Positions 26,208-33,945 of a stretch of 64,000 nt of DNA are shown here, piece after piece. How positions within the stretch are numbered: position 1 is the first letter of the stretch; every line of letters begins with the position of its first letter. Under the pieces are notes generated by a model that saw only the letters and a list, made by a program, of their open reading frames with translations, ran no database searches and was not told where the DNA came from. The position numbers were made by a program, and so were the translations under genes. This DNA comes from JAKSSE01 sp045597645 (GTDB lineage Bacteria; Bacillota; Clostridia; Lachnospirales; Lachnospiraceae): positions 140,059 to 204,058 of the forward strand of contig JAZLKM010000002.1 of the NCBI GenBank assembly GCA_045597645.1, written 5' to 3'.

Positions 26208-26941
26208 TGACAATTTTGATATGGGCTTTAGTTATAATAGGCGTTGCAATGATTTTAGGCAGTTTCTTTGTTACAGAGAAACTGTCTAATTCTGATATAG
26301 AGAGAATTAGAAAATTAAGCGATGATGAAATAAAGATTATGATGGAAAAAGCTATGAATAATGCTCAGGGTATTATTGCTGACTCCATCGAGTCAGAAAC
26401 TGAAAAAGCAATGGCTTCCATTGAAAGAAATGTGGATAAAGAGACTAATGAAAACATCATGCACATTGATGAGTACTCTAACACGGTACTTGAGACTATG
26501 AATAAATCTCACTCTGAGATTTTGTTTTTATACAATATGCTGGGAGATAAGCATGAAAGCCTTACGAAGTTGACTAAGGAGCTTCAGATGCTTGAGTCTG
26601 CTATTGCAATTGATAAAAAAGGGTTAGAAAAGAGCCTTGAGTTAGCAAAAGCGGAAGAGAGAGAGGCAGAACTTGACAGTGCTCTAGAGTTTAAAAAATC
26701 TGATGTTGCACAGGATTTGGCGCTAAATACTGATGAACATATGCTTACACCTGAGCAAAAGATTGCTAATGAAATGCTTCCGGGCTCAAATGATGCATAT
26801 TTTGGTCACAATGAAGAGATTTTAACACTGTATAAAGGCGGAAGGACTCCGGTCGAAATCGCAAGAGAACTTGGCCTTGGACTCGGTGAAATAAAATTGG
26901 TATTACAGCTTAATCGTAAGGAGCAGACAGATGAGGCTTAA
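26207..26941 (+). CDS. SwrB-like / DUF6115 membrane protein with C-terminal HTH-like motif
   Basis: 244 residues. One N-terminal membrane helix (about 3-22) is followed by a long charged coiled coil (about 30-170) and a C-terminal helical motif resembling a helix-turn-helix (EEILTLYKGGRTPVEIARELG, then GEIKLVLQL). This architecture, and the place a few genes after the sigma-28 gene, match Bacillus SwrB (YlxL), which activates the flagellar export gate; DUF6115 is the label often used for clostridial relatives. Homology is inferred from architecture and context, not an alignment. It overlaps the downstream gene by 11 bases. Confidence 0.7.
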   Translation: MTILIWALVIIGVAMILGSFFVTEKLSNSDIERIRKLSDDEIKIMMEKAMNNAQGIIADSIESETEKAMASIERNVDKETNENIMHIDEYSNTVLETMNKSHSEILFLYNMLGDKHESLTKLTKELQMLESAIAIDKKGLEKSLELAKAEEREAELDSALEFKKSDVAQDLALNTDEHMLTPEQKIANEMLPGSNDAYFGHNEEILTLYKGGRTPVEIARELGLGLGEIKLVLQLNRKEQTDEA

Positions 26942-27563
26942 GTATTATTTGCGTGGAGCCGGTATAGGTATGCTTGTTACAGCAATAATACTAGCAACGG
27001 CTCTAAAACTGATGGGGTATGAAAAAAAAGAATATGTAGATAATGCTGCGCAAGAATCGATTTTAGGCGAAAAGCTAGAGAATGAGATGCAATCGAAAGC
27101 TGAGAGTGCAACTGAGCTTGATAATGCAACTGAGCCGGCTAAAGGTACAGAACAAGAGTCTAATTTGATTGATGAGGAAAATACTTCAGAGACAATACAG
27201 GGATTAGATGATAAAGAAGTTGATTCGCTGGAAAATATAGATGCTGATGAACAAACAAAGCCTGAGGTACAAAACGAACCAGAAGATAATAAGCAAACTG
27301 ATGAAATAGAAACTACTGATTTACACCAGGATGTTGAATCTAATACTGATACAGAGATTGTTAATTTTACGATTAACGGTGGACAGTTTTCGGAGCAGGT
27401 ATCAAAAAATCTTGAAGCATCTGGACTCGTAGACGATGCATCGAAATTTAATGAGTATATATGTGAAAAGGGGTATGATAATTATCTTCAACCTGGTAAC
27501 TATGATATTCCTAAAGGCTCATCTTATGATGATATAGCGAAGATACTGACAAAGAGAAGATAG
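26931..27563 (+). CDS. Membrane-anchored MltG/YceG-type LysM-like domain protein without lytic domain
   Basis: 210 residues. An N-terminal membrane helix (about 8-26) is followed by an acidic low-complexity linker (about 30-145), rich in E, D, T and N. The C-terminal ~65 residues match the LysM-like subdomain of MltG endolytic transglycosylases (FTINGGQFSEQVSKNLEASG, then LQPGNYDIPKGSSYDDIAKI). The catalytic YceG domain, with its essential glutamate, is entirely absent and the protein ends right after the LysM-like part. It may bind nascent peptidoglycan near the flagellum; that is inference from domain and position. Confidence 0.7.
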   Translation: MRLKYYLRGAGIGMLVTAIILATALKLMGYEKKEYVDNAAQESILGEKLENEMQSKAESATELDNATEPAKGTEQESNLIDEENTSETIQGLDDKEVDSLENIDADEQTKPEVQNEPEDNKQTDEIETTDLHQDVESNTDTEIVNFTINGGQFSEQVSKNLEASGLVDDASKFNEYICEKGYDNYLQPGNYDIPKGSSYDDIAKILTKRR

Positions 27564-27617
27564 AAAAGAAAAGAAGAGAAGAAGATAAAAAGATAAGGAA
27601 GATGAAAGGAGAAAATA
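27551..27617 (+). other. Purine-only-like tract between the LysM-like gene and alsT
   Basis: 62 of 67 bases are A or G, five are T, and none is C; the C-free run extends to about 27632. It covers the end of the upstream gene and the whole gap to ATG 27618, including the ribosome-binding site AAAGGAG. It has no inverted repeat. It may be an unstructured, ribosome-loading leader or simply biased sequence. Confidence 0.7.
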
Positions 27618-29120
27618 ATGGAAAATGTAGTACAGACAATTTCTAATGCCAACGACGCAGTAAATGGAGTTGTGTGGGGTACATTTGGTATTGCCCTGCT
27701 ATTTATTGCCGGTGTGGTGATGACTATCGTCAATCGTGGTTTCCAGTTTGCTCATATTAAGCATTGGCTTTCCAAGACGATTGGAGCAATTTTTAAAGAT
27801 AAGCACATTACGAGTCACACTGGAAAAGATGATAAGGCAATATCACAGTTCCAAAGCTTGTGTACGGCACTGGCGGCAACAATTGGTACTGGAAATATAG
27901 TGGGTGTATCTACAGCTATATTAAAAGGTGGACCAGGTGCTATTTTTTGGATGTGGGTTATGTCATTATTTGGTATGATGACAAACTACTCAGAAAACGT
28001 TCTTGGTATTTTCTACAGAAGAAAAAATGAAAAGGGCGAATGGTCAGGCGGTGCCATGTACTATCTTAGAGATGGTCTTGGAAAGAAAAAAGGAATGAAG
28101 TATGTGGGATCAATTCTTGCAGTTCTTTTCGCCGTATTTTGCTTACTTGCAAGCTTTGGTATAGGAAATATGAGCCAGGTTAATTCTATCTCCACTAATA
28201 TGCAGAGTGCATTTGGAATTAAAACTTGGATTACAGCTATTGTTCTTATGGTGCTTACAGCTCTTGTTATTTTAGGTGGTATTAAGAGAATTGCAGGAGT
28301 AACAGAGAAGCTTGTACCATTCATGGCTGTTTTATACATTATCGGAGCACTTGTAATTGTACTTACACATGCAGGTAATATCGGAGCAGCTTTTGGAGCT
28401 ATTTTCGGATGTGCATTTACACCGGAAGCATTTGGCGGCGGTGCAATGGGATTCACTCTTAAGATGGCTATCACATGGGGCTTTAAGCGTGGTGCATTCT
28501 CCAACGAGGCAGGTCTTGGATCATCAGTTATGGTCCACTCAAATTCTAACGTTAAGGAGCCTGTACAGCAGGGAATGTGGGGTATCTTCGAGGTATTCGC
28601 TGATACTATCGTAGTATGTACACTGACCGCACTTGTTATTCTTACATCCGGCTTAGTCGATTTAAGCACAGGACAGGTATTGGTTGAATCTGTAGGCTCT
28701 GACCTCGTCGGACAAGCGTTTGGAACCATATTTGGACAAATCGGACCTATGTTTATTGCAATTGCAATTTTGCTTTTTGCTTATTCTACAGCTCTTGGAT
28801 GGAGTCATTATGGCACTAAGGCTTTTGAGTATTTGTTTGGAGAAAAGCTTGCATTTGTTTATAAGATTATTTTCATTGTTATTATTTTCTTTGGATGCAC
28901 GATGGAACTTGATCTTGCGTGGAATCTTTCAGATACATTTAACGGCCTAATGATGATTCCTAACCTTATTGGCGTACTTGCTCTTTCAGGAACAGTTGCG
29001 AAAATAACAGCTAATTACAATAGGAGAACTTTTAAGGGCAGCGAAGAAAAGCCTATGTATTCAGCATTTGAAGAGATACAATTGTTGCAGGAGGAAGCCG
29101 CTGAGACCGAATCTAAGTAA
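27618..29120 (+). CDS. Sodium:alanine (glycine) symporter, AGCS family
   Basis: 500 residues with about ten membrane helices. Family motifs are evident: FQSLCTALAATIGTGNIVGV, GPGAIFWMWVMSLFGMMTNY and AFSNEAGLGSSVMVHSNS. It imports small neutral amino acids (alanine, glycine or possibly glutamine) with Na+; the exact substrate cannot be told. ATG 27618 follows AAAGGAG. Only 54 bases separate it from the flagellar accessory gene upstream, with no terminator seen, so it may be read from the fla/che operon. The next promoter-like element follows it. Confidence 0.93.
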   Translation: MENVVQTISNANDAVNGVVWGTFGIALLFIAGVVMTIVNRGFQFAHIKHWLSKTIGAIFKDKHITSHTGKDDKAISQFQSLCTALAATIGTGNIVGVSTAILKGGPGAIFWMWVMSLFGMMTNYSENVLGIFYRRKNEKGEWSGGAMYYLRDGLGKKKGMKYVGSILAVLFAVFCLLASFGIGNMSQVNSISTNMQSAFGIKTWITAIVLMVLTALVILGGIKRIAGVTEKLVPFMAVLYIIGALVIVLTHAGNIGAAFGAIFGCAFTPEAFGGGAMGFTLKMAITWGFKRGAFSNEAGLGSSVMVHSNSNVKEPVQQGMWGIFEVFADTIVVCTLTALVILTSGLVDLSTGQVLVESVGSDLVGQAFGTIFGQIGPMFIAIAILLFAYSTALGWSHYGTKAFEYLFGEKLAFVYKIIFIVIIFFGCTMELDLAWNLSDTFNGLMMIPNLIGVLALSGTVAKITANYNRRTFKGSEEKPMYSAFEEIQLLQEEAAETESK

Positions 29121-29131
29121 TGATTGATGGA

Positions 29132-29163
29132 TTGCATTTTGGAATAAATAATGTTATTATTTA
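29132..29163 (+). promoter_or_regulatory. Promoter with overlapping dyad before the yjfB-like gene
   Basis: TTGCAT (29132-29137), 17 bases, then TATTAT (29155-29160) with TGT directly upstream as an extended -10. A perfect inverted repeat, TAAATAAT (29145-29152) GTT ATTATTTA (29156-29163), covers the -10. The -35 is weak. The dyad could be an operator; no regulator can be named. Confidence 0.5.
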
Positions 29164-29184
29164 GCATCATGAAAGGAGGTCGCT

Positions 29185-29373
29185 ATGGATATGATGGATA
29201 TTGCTAATATTTCAATGGTAATGAGTCAGCAGCAAGTGTTTTCTGATGTTGGGACAGCTATCCTTAGCAAGTCCTTAGATACAGCTCAGGATGCTGGAGC
29301 TATGATGGTTAGGTCATTGGAATCTTTGGCTAACCCTGGTACTATGGGTACTGTAATTGATATGACGGTTTAA
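29185..29373 (+). CDS. YjfB-like putative motility protein
   Basis: 62 residues, ATG after AAAGGAGG. The sequence (IANISMVMSQQQVFSDVGTA, then ILSKSLDTAQDAGAMM and a C-terminal LANPGTMGTVIDMTV) matches the small YjfB family, labelled 'putative motility protein' and reported as sigma-D controlled in Bacillus. No function is established. It is helical with no membrane segment. It has its own promoter-like element and is followed by a terminator, so it could be expressed at a higher level than its neighbours. Confidence 0.75.
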   Translation: MDMMDIANISMVMSQQQVFSDVGTAILSKSLDTAQDAGAMMVRSLESLANPGTMGTVIDMTV

Positions 29374-29380
29374 GCTCTTT

Positions 29381-29408
29381 GAGAGGGGCATTGCTCCTCT
29401 CAATTTTT
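29381..29408 (+). terminator. Intrinsic terminator after the yjfB-like gene
   Basis: GAGAGGGGC (29381-29389) and GCTCCTCTC (29393-29401) form a 9-bp stem with one G-U pair and loop ATT, followed by AATTTTT. It starts seven bases after the stop codon. Confidence 0.8.
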
Positions 29409-29423
29409 ACATTGGAGGTTAGT

Positions 29424-29582
29424 ATGACTTTTCTTGGTAGCTTTATCCAATATGTAATAGTGATGATAATGTTAGCTGCACTGGGATTTCTGGGTGGCTT
29501 TATTGGCAAGAAAATAAGGGATGCTGTAGACGCGAAGAAGGCCGCGGAGGCCACTCCGGATAATGGTGATGCAGCGCAATAG
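29424..29582 (+). CDS. Small single-span membrane protein (unknown)
   Basis: 52 residues from ATG 29424, with TTGGAGG at 29412-29418; an upstream in-frame extension to 29379 runs through the terminator and has no ribosome-binding site. One hydrophobic helix (about 6-28, QYVIVMIMLAALGFLGGFIG) is followed by a basic then Ala/Asp-rich cytosolic tail. I do not recognise a family; many Lachnospiraceae-like genomes carry small proteins of this form. It starts 15 bases after the T-run of the preceding terminator. Confidence 0.65.
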   Translation: MTFLGSFIQYVIVMIMLAALGFLGGFIGKKIRDAVDAKKAAEATPDNGDAAQ

Positions 29583-29610
29583 TCTTGTCTATTAATAGAT
29601 GGGTTTTTAG

Positions 29611-29636
29611 GCACTGCGCATTGCAGTGCTAATTTT
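29611..29636 (+). terminator. Terminator-like hairpin directly upstream of alaS
   Basis: Perfect 7-bp stem GCACTGC (29611-29617) / GCAGTGC (29623-29629), loop GCATT, followed by TAATTTTA. It ends about ten bases before the alaS ribosome-binding site GGGAGA (29643-29648). It may close the small membrane gene or act as an attenuator of alaS. No T-box consensus (AGGGTGG) is present. Confidence 0.6.
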
Positions 29637-29655
29637 ATGAATGGGAGAATATACC

Positions 29656-32313
29656 ATGGAGAAATTTGGAGTTAATTATCTTAGAAGAAGCTACCTTGAG
29701 TTCTTTGAGAGCAAGGAGCATCTTGCAATGAAGAGCTTTTCGCTTGTACCTCATAATGATAAGTCACTGTTACTTATCAATGCAGGTATGGCACCACTTA
29801 AGCCTTATTTTACGGGTGCAGAGATACCGCCTAGAAAGCGTGTTACTACCTGCCAGAAGTGCGTTAGAACAGGTGATATTGAAAATGTAGGTAAGACTGC
29901 TAGACATCTTACTTTCTTTGAAATGCTTGGAAATTTTTCGTTTGGAGATTATTTTAAGCATGAAGCAATAGCCTGGAGCTGGGAATATTTAACAGAAGTT
30001 CTCGGACTTGATCCAAATAGATTATATCCATCTATTTACGGAGAAGATGAGGAAGCATTTGAAATATGGAATAAAGAAATAGGTATTCCAGCAGATAGAA
30101 TCACTCGATTCTATAGAGACCCAGAAACTGGAGAATGCGACAACTTTTGGGAGCATGGTGCAGGCCCTTGTGGTCCATGCTCAGAGATTTATTATGATAG
30201 AGGCGAGAAATACGGCTGCGGTAAGCCTGATTGTAAGGTAGGCTGTGACTGTGACCGCTTTATGGAAGTTTGGAATAATGTATTTACCCAGTTCGACGGT
30301 GATGGCAAGGGTGGATATACCGAGCTTGCAAATAAGAACATTGATACAGGAATGGGTCTTGAGAGACTAGCTGTTGTAATGCAGGATGTTGATTCTGTTT
30401 TTGATATTGATACTATGAAGGCTATTCGTGACAAGGTGTGCGAGCTTTCCGGTAAGACATATCAGACTGATGCAATCGATGATATTTCAATTAGACTTAT
30501 TACTGATCATATTCGTTCATCTACATTCCTCGTATCAGATGGTGTCATGCCAACAAACGAGGGAAGAGGCTATGTGCTTAGACGACTTATCCGTAGAGCT
30601 GCGAGACATGGTCGCATGCTGGGAATCGATGGCTGCTTCTTGGCAAAGCTTTCAGAGACAGTTATCAATGAATCAAAAGACGGTTATCCGGAGCTTTGGG
30701 AGAAGAGAGATTTTATATTTAAGGTATTGACTCAGGAAGAGGAGAAGTTCAATAAGACAATTGACCAGGGACTTTCTATTCTCTCTGAAATGGAAGAGAA
30801 AATGAAGGCTGACGGTGTAAAGGAGCTCTCAGGTGAGAATACCTTTAAGCTCTATGATACTTACGGTTTCCCGGTTGATCTGACTGCAGAAATCCTCGAG
30901 GAGAAGGGCTTTGGCTATGATGCAAAGGGCTTCGAGGCATGTATGAATGAGCAACGAAATAAAGCTCGTGCTGCGCGTAAGACCACAAATTATATGGGAG
31001 CAGATGCCACTGTATATGATCAGATTGATTCTGCTATCACCTCTACATTTGTTGGATACGATAAGCTTGAAAATGAAAGCATTGTTTGCGTGCTTACAAC
31101 TGAGGAGGAACTGGCTGACGTACTTGCAGAGGGTATGATAGGAACGGTAATTGTTGATGAAACATGTTTCTATGCTACCATGGGTGGACAGATTGGCGAT
31201 ACAGGTGTCATTGTATGCGATGGTGGTGAGTTTGAGGTTAAGGATACTATCAAACTACTCGGTGGCAAGGTGGGCCATGTTGGAGTAGTCACCTCAGGAA
31301 TGATTAAGAAGGGTGACAAGGTTACTCTTAAGGTTGATAAGGCTAGAAGAGCAGCGACCTGCAAGAATCACAGCGCAACACATCTTCTTCAAAAGGCACT
31401 TCGTGAAGTGCTTGGTACTCATGTTGAGCAGAAGGGATCATATCAGGATGGCGAGCGTACCAGATTTGACTTCTCTCATTTCTCAGCTATGACTGATGAG
31501 GAGACTGCAAAGGTTGAGGCAATTGTAAATGAAAAAATTGCCGAGGCTATTCCTGTTGTGACTAAGGTTATGACAATCGATGAGGCAAAGCAGACAGGTG
31601 CTATGGCGCTATTTGGAGAGAAGTACGGCGAGACTGTAAGAGTCGTAACTATGGGTGAGTTCTCAAAGGAATTCTGTGGTGGTACTCATGTTTCCAACAC
31701 ATCAGAGATTGTTACATTTAAAATAGTTTCTGAGAGCGGTGTTGCCGCAGGTGTAAGGCGTATTGAAGCTCTTACAGCAGGTAACGTATTTGATTATTAC
31801 AGAAATGTAGAGGCAGAGCTTGCAAAGGCTGCAGCAGAGCTTAAGTGTGGATCTATGGAGGTTGCAGCTAAGATAAGCGGACTTAAGCAGCAGCTTAAGG
31901 ATGCAAATTCTGAGATCGAATCACTTAAGGCAAAGGCTGCATCATCTGCAATGGGTGATGTAACTGATCAGATTACTGAGATTAATGGTGTCAAGTTCCT
32001 TGCTACCTCAATGGATGGCGTAGATGGCAACGGACTTAGAGAGCTTGGAGATAAGCTCAAGGAGCAGATTGGCAGTGGAGTAGTCGTGCTCGCTTCAAGC
32101 ATTGATGGCAAGGTTAATCTCATTGCAATGGCAACAGATGATGCTGTTGCTAGAGGCGCACATGCAGGTAATCTTATAAAGGCTATTGCTCCTACCGTAG
32201 GAGGTGGCGGCGGTGGCCGTCCACAGATGGCTCAGGCTGGCGGTAAAAATCCTGCAGGTATACCGGAGTGCCTTGAGAAAGCAGCAGCTGAAGTAGCTAA
32301 CCAGATAAAATAA
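29656..32313 (+). CDS. alaS: Alanine--tRNA ligase
   Basis: About 885 residues. ATG 29656 is seven bases after GGGAGA; the in-frame ATG at 29641 is too early. The class II core has motif 1 NYLRRSYLEFFESKEH, motif 2 region KRVTTCQKCVRTGDIENVG and motif 3 MGLERLAVVMQ. The editing domain carries the zinc-binding HxxxH (NHSATHLLQ, near 572) and CGGTH at 674-678. The C-Ala domain ends with the glycine-rich GGGGGGRPQMAQAGG, typical of AlaRS. It charges tRNA-Ala and hydrolyses Ser/Gly mischarged tRNA. No T-box leader is visible, unlike in many Firmicutes. Confidence 0.97.
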   Translation: MEKFGVNYLRRSYLEFFESKEHLAMKSFSLVPHNDKSLLLINAGMAPLKPYFTGAEIPPRKRVTTCQKCVRTGDIENVGKTARHLTFFEMLGNFSFGDYFKHEAIAWSWEYLTEVLGLDPNRLYPSIYGEDEEAFEIWNKEIGIPADRITRFYRDPETGECDNFWEHGAGPCGPCSEIYYDRGEKYGCGKPDCKVGCDCDRFMEVWNNVFTQFDGDGKGGYTELANKNIDTGMGLERLAVVMQDVDSVFDIDTMKAIRDKVCELSGKTYQTDAIDDISIRLITDHIRSSTFLVSDGVMPTNEGRGYVLRRLIRRAARHGRMLGIDGCFLAKLSETVINESKDGYPELWEKRDFIFKVLTQEEEKFNKTIDQGLSILSEMEEKMKADGVKELSGENTFKLYDTYGFPVDLTAEILEEKGFGYDAKGFEACMNEQRNKARAARKTTNYMGADATVYDQIDSAITSTFVGYDKLENESIVCVLTTEEELADVLAEGMIGTVIVDETCFYATMGGQIGDTGVIVCDGGEFEVKDTIKLLGGKVGHVGVVTSGMIKKGDKVTLKVDKARRAATCKNHSATHLLQKALREVLGTHVEQKGSYQDGERTRFDFSHFSAMTDEETAKVEAIVNEKIAEAIPVVTKVMTIDEAKQTGAMALFGEKYGETVRVVTMGEFSKEFCGGTHVSNTSEIVTFKIVSESGVAAGVRRIEALTAGNVFDYYRNVEAELAKAAAELKCGSMEVAAKISGLKQQLKDANSEIESLKAKAASSAMGDVTDQITEINGVKFLATSMDGVDGNGLRELGDKLKEQIGSGVVVLASSIDGKVNLIAMATDDAVARGAHAGNLIKAIAPTVGGGGGGRPQMAQAGGKNPAGIPECLEKAAAEVANQIK

Positions 32314-32317
32314 GTTC

Positions 32318-32345
32318 TTGACTATTATATATATTTTGCTATAAT
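32318..32345 (+). promoter_or_regulatory. Strong sigma-A promoter for rpsU
   Basis: TTGACT (32318-32323, 5 of 6), a 16-base spacer, and perfect TATAAT (32340-32345) with TGC immediately before it as an extended -10. It begins five bases after the alaS stop and drives the 53-base rpsU leader, which contains a small hairpin CGTGA/TCACG (32354-32367). Confidence 0.85.
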
Positions 32346-32397
32346 GGTCTTCGCGTGAGTAATCACGTAATCCCCTGATTGAAGGGAGGGTAGAGAA

Positions 32398-32571
32398 ATG
32401 TCAAGCGTTATCGTAAAAGAAAATGAATCTTTAGACAGCGCACTTCGTCGCTTCAAGAGAAATTGCGCTAAGGCAGGTATCCAGCAGGAGATCCGCAAGC
32501 GTGAGCACTATGAGAAGCCGAGCGTAAAGCGTAAGAAGAAGTCTGAAGCTGCTCGTAAGCGTAAGTTCTAA
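32398..32571 (+). CDS. rpsU: 30S ribosomal protein S21
   Basis: 57 residues, ATG 32398 after GGGAGGG (32384-32390). The sequence starts MSSVIVKENESLDSALRRFK and ends in a very basic tail (KRKKKSEAARKRKF), the full length and composition of bacterial S21. S21 binds the 30S platform near the 3' end of 16S rRNA and aids initiation. It is monocistronic here, with its own promoter and terminator. In many Firmicutes a yqeY-like gene follows rpsU; it does not here. Confidence 0.97.
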   Translation: MSSVIVKENESLDSALRRFKRNCAKAGIQQEIRKREHYEKPSVKRKKKSEAARKRKF

Positions 32572-32609
32572 ATGAAAAGTAACGGTCAGTGATGACCTGA
32601 AGAGCAAGA

Positions 32610-32641
32610 GGCAATGCCGTATGGCATTGCCTTTTGTTTTT
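32610..32641 (+). terminator. Intrinsic terminator after rpsU
   Basis: Perfect 9-bp stem GGCAATGCC (32610-32618) / GGCATTGCC (32623-32631), loop GTAT, followed by TTTTGTTTTT. A smaller dyad GGTCA/TGACC lies just before it (32584-32597). Confidence 0.92.
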
Positions 32642-32665
32642 CATATATTGTTCACAATGAGTATC

Positions 32666-32693
32666 TTGATTGAATAGCATTTAATATTATAAA
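32666..32693 (+). promoter_or_regulatory. Probable promoter for the alcohol dehydrogenase gene
   Basis: TTGATT (32666-32671), 16 bases, and TATAAA (32688-32693), in an AT-rich gap between the rpsU terminator and ATG 32727. It is the only good pair in this gap. Confidence 0.55.
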
Positions 32694-32726
32694 ATTGCTT
32701 TAAACATTAATTCAGAGGAGGGCATT

Positions 32727-33905
32727 ATGAACAATTTTAACTTTTATGCACCTACATATTTTGCTTTCGGTAAGGATCGAGAGAGTGATTGTGGTGCCTT
32801 AGTATCTAGATTTGGTGGAACAAAGGTTTTAATTCATTATGGCGGTGGTTCTGTCATTAAATCAGGCCTTTTGGATCGTGTTAAAGCATCATTAAAAGAG
32901 GCATCGATTGAATTTGTAGAATTAGGAGGTGTTAAGCCTAATCCTAGAAGTGGTTTGGTGTATGAGGGGATAGAACTTTGCAGAAAAGAAAAAATAGATT
33001 TTATTCTGGCTGTAGGAGGGGGAAGCGTTATAGATTCTTCGAAGGCTATTGCTGCAGGAACTGTCTATGATGGTGATTTTTGGGACTTTTATGAAGGCAA
33101 ACCAGTAGAAAAGGCACTTCCGATAGGTACCGTACTTACTATTTCAGCAGCAGGATCTGAGGGGTCACCTGACTCAGTTATAACTAAAGAAGAAGGGATG
33201 CTTAAGCGTGGAGCTAGTGGTGAAGCATATAGACCTAAGTTCTCAATACTTAATCCTGCACTTACCCAGACATTACCTGCGTATCAGACTGCATGTGGAA
33301 TAACTGATATAATTGCTCACTTATATGAGCGTTATCTTACCAATACAAAGGATGTTGAAGTTACGGATAGGATGATAGAGGCGCTTATTCTGGCGATGAA
33401 AACAGAAGGTCCTAAGGCTGTATCTGACTCCAACAATTATGAAGCACGTGCAAATATTATGTGGGCAGGTATGATGGCTCATAATAATTCTTGCGGTGTT
33501 GGACGTAGTCAGGATTGGAGTAGCCATTGCATTGAGCATGAGCTATCAGCTCAGTATGATTGTGCACACGGTGCAGGTCTTGCAGTTACTATGCCTGCAG
33601 TATTCACTTATACTATGAAGCACGACGTGATGAGATTTGCACAAATTGCTGTTAGGGTATGGGGATGCCAAATGGATTTTAATAACCCAGAGAGTACAGC
33701 AATAGAGGGAATAGAAGCGCTTAGAAATTTCTTGATTTCTATTGGAATGCCCAAAAATTTTGAAGAACTTGGAGCAAAAGAGTCAGATATTGAAAAAATG
33801 GCATATACTTGTTGCTATGGAGATGGCTCTGGCTCAGGTAAGCTGGAGGGATTTACGTCTCTAACGCAATCAGATGTAGAAGCAATCTATAGACTTATGC
33901 TTTAA
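32727..33905 (+). CDS. Iron-containing alcohol dehydrogenase (BDH/YqhD-like)
   Basis: 392 residues, ATG after AGAGGAGGG. The NAD(P)-binding region has GGGSVIKSG and GGGSVIDSSKAIAAG. The metal-binding block includes ITDIIAHLYERYL, then HCIEHELSAQYDCAHGAGLA with the conserved histidines and Asp. These fit the type III (Fe/Zn) alcohol dehydrogenases, closest to butanol dehydrogenase/YqhD. It reduces aldehydes to alcohols, a redox sink in fermentation. It is a single gene between terminators. Rex, an NADH-responsive repressor, is encoded 6 kb away; a Rex site was not seen here. Confidence 0.9.
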   Translation: MNNFNFYAPTYFAFGKDRESDCGALVSRFGGTKVLIHYGGGSVIKSGLLDRVKASLKEASIEFVELGGVKPNPRSGLVYEGIELCRKEKIDFILAVGGGSVIDSSKAIAAGTVYDGDFWDFYEGKPVEKALPIGTVLTISAAGSEGSPDSVITKEEGMLKRGASGEAYRPKFSILNPALTQTLPAYQTACGITDIIAHLYERYLTNTKDVEVTDRMIEALILAMKTEGPKAVSDSNNYEARANIMWAGMMAHNNSCGVGRSQDWSSHCIEHELSAQYDCAHGAGLAVTMPAVFTYTMKHDVMRFAQIAVRVWGCQMDFNNPESTAIEGIEALRNFLISIGMPKNFEELGAKESDIEKMAYTCCYGDGSGSGKLEGFTSLTQSDVEAIYRLML

Positions 33906-33910
33906 GAGAA

Positions 33911-33945
33911 ACGGCCAGAGAATTAATTCTCTGGCCGTATTTTTG
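33911..33945. terminator. Bidirectional terminator between the alcohol dehydrogenase gene and aroA
   Basis: A perfect 14-bp inverted repeat, ACGGCCAGAGAATT (33911-33924) / AATTCTCTGGCCGT (33925-33938), followed by ATTTTTG on the plus strand. The minus strand reads TTTCTCTT after the stem. It lies between convergent stop codons and can serve both genes. Confidence 0.88.

Noticed and set aside
28061..28729. Long minus-strand open frame (222 codons) opposite the AGCS gene.
   Set aside because: It mirrors the codons of a well-supported membrane transporter, has no family resemblance and no start signals.
29583..29656. Possible T-box riboswitch before alaS.
   Set aside because: The gap is only 73 bases and lacks the T-box consensus and the stem I length needed; only a terminator-like hairpin is present.
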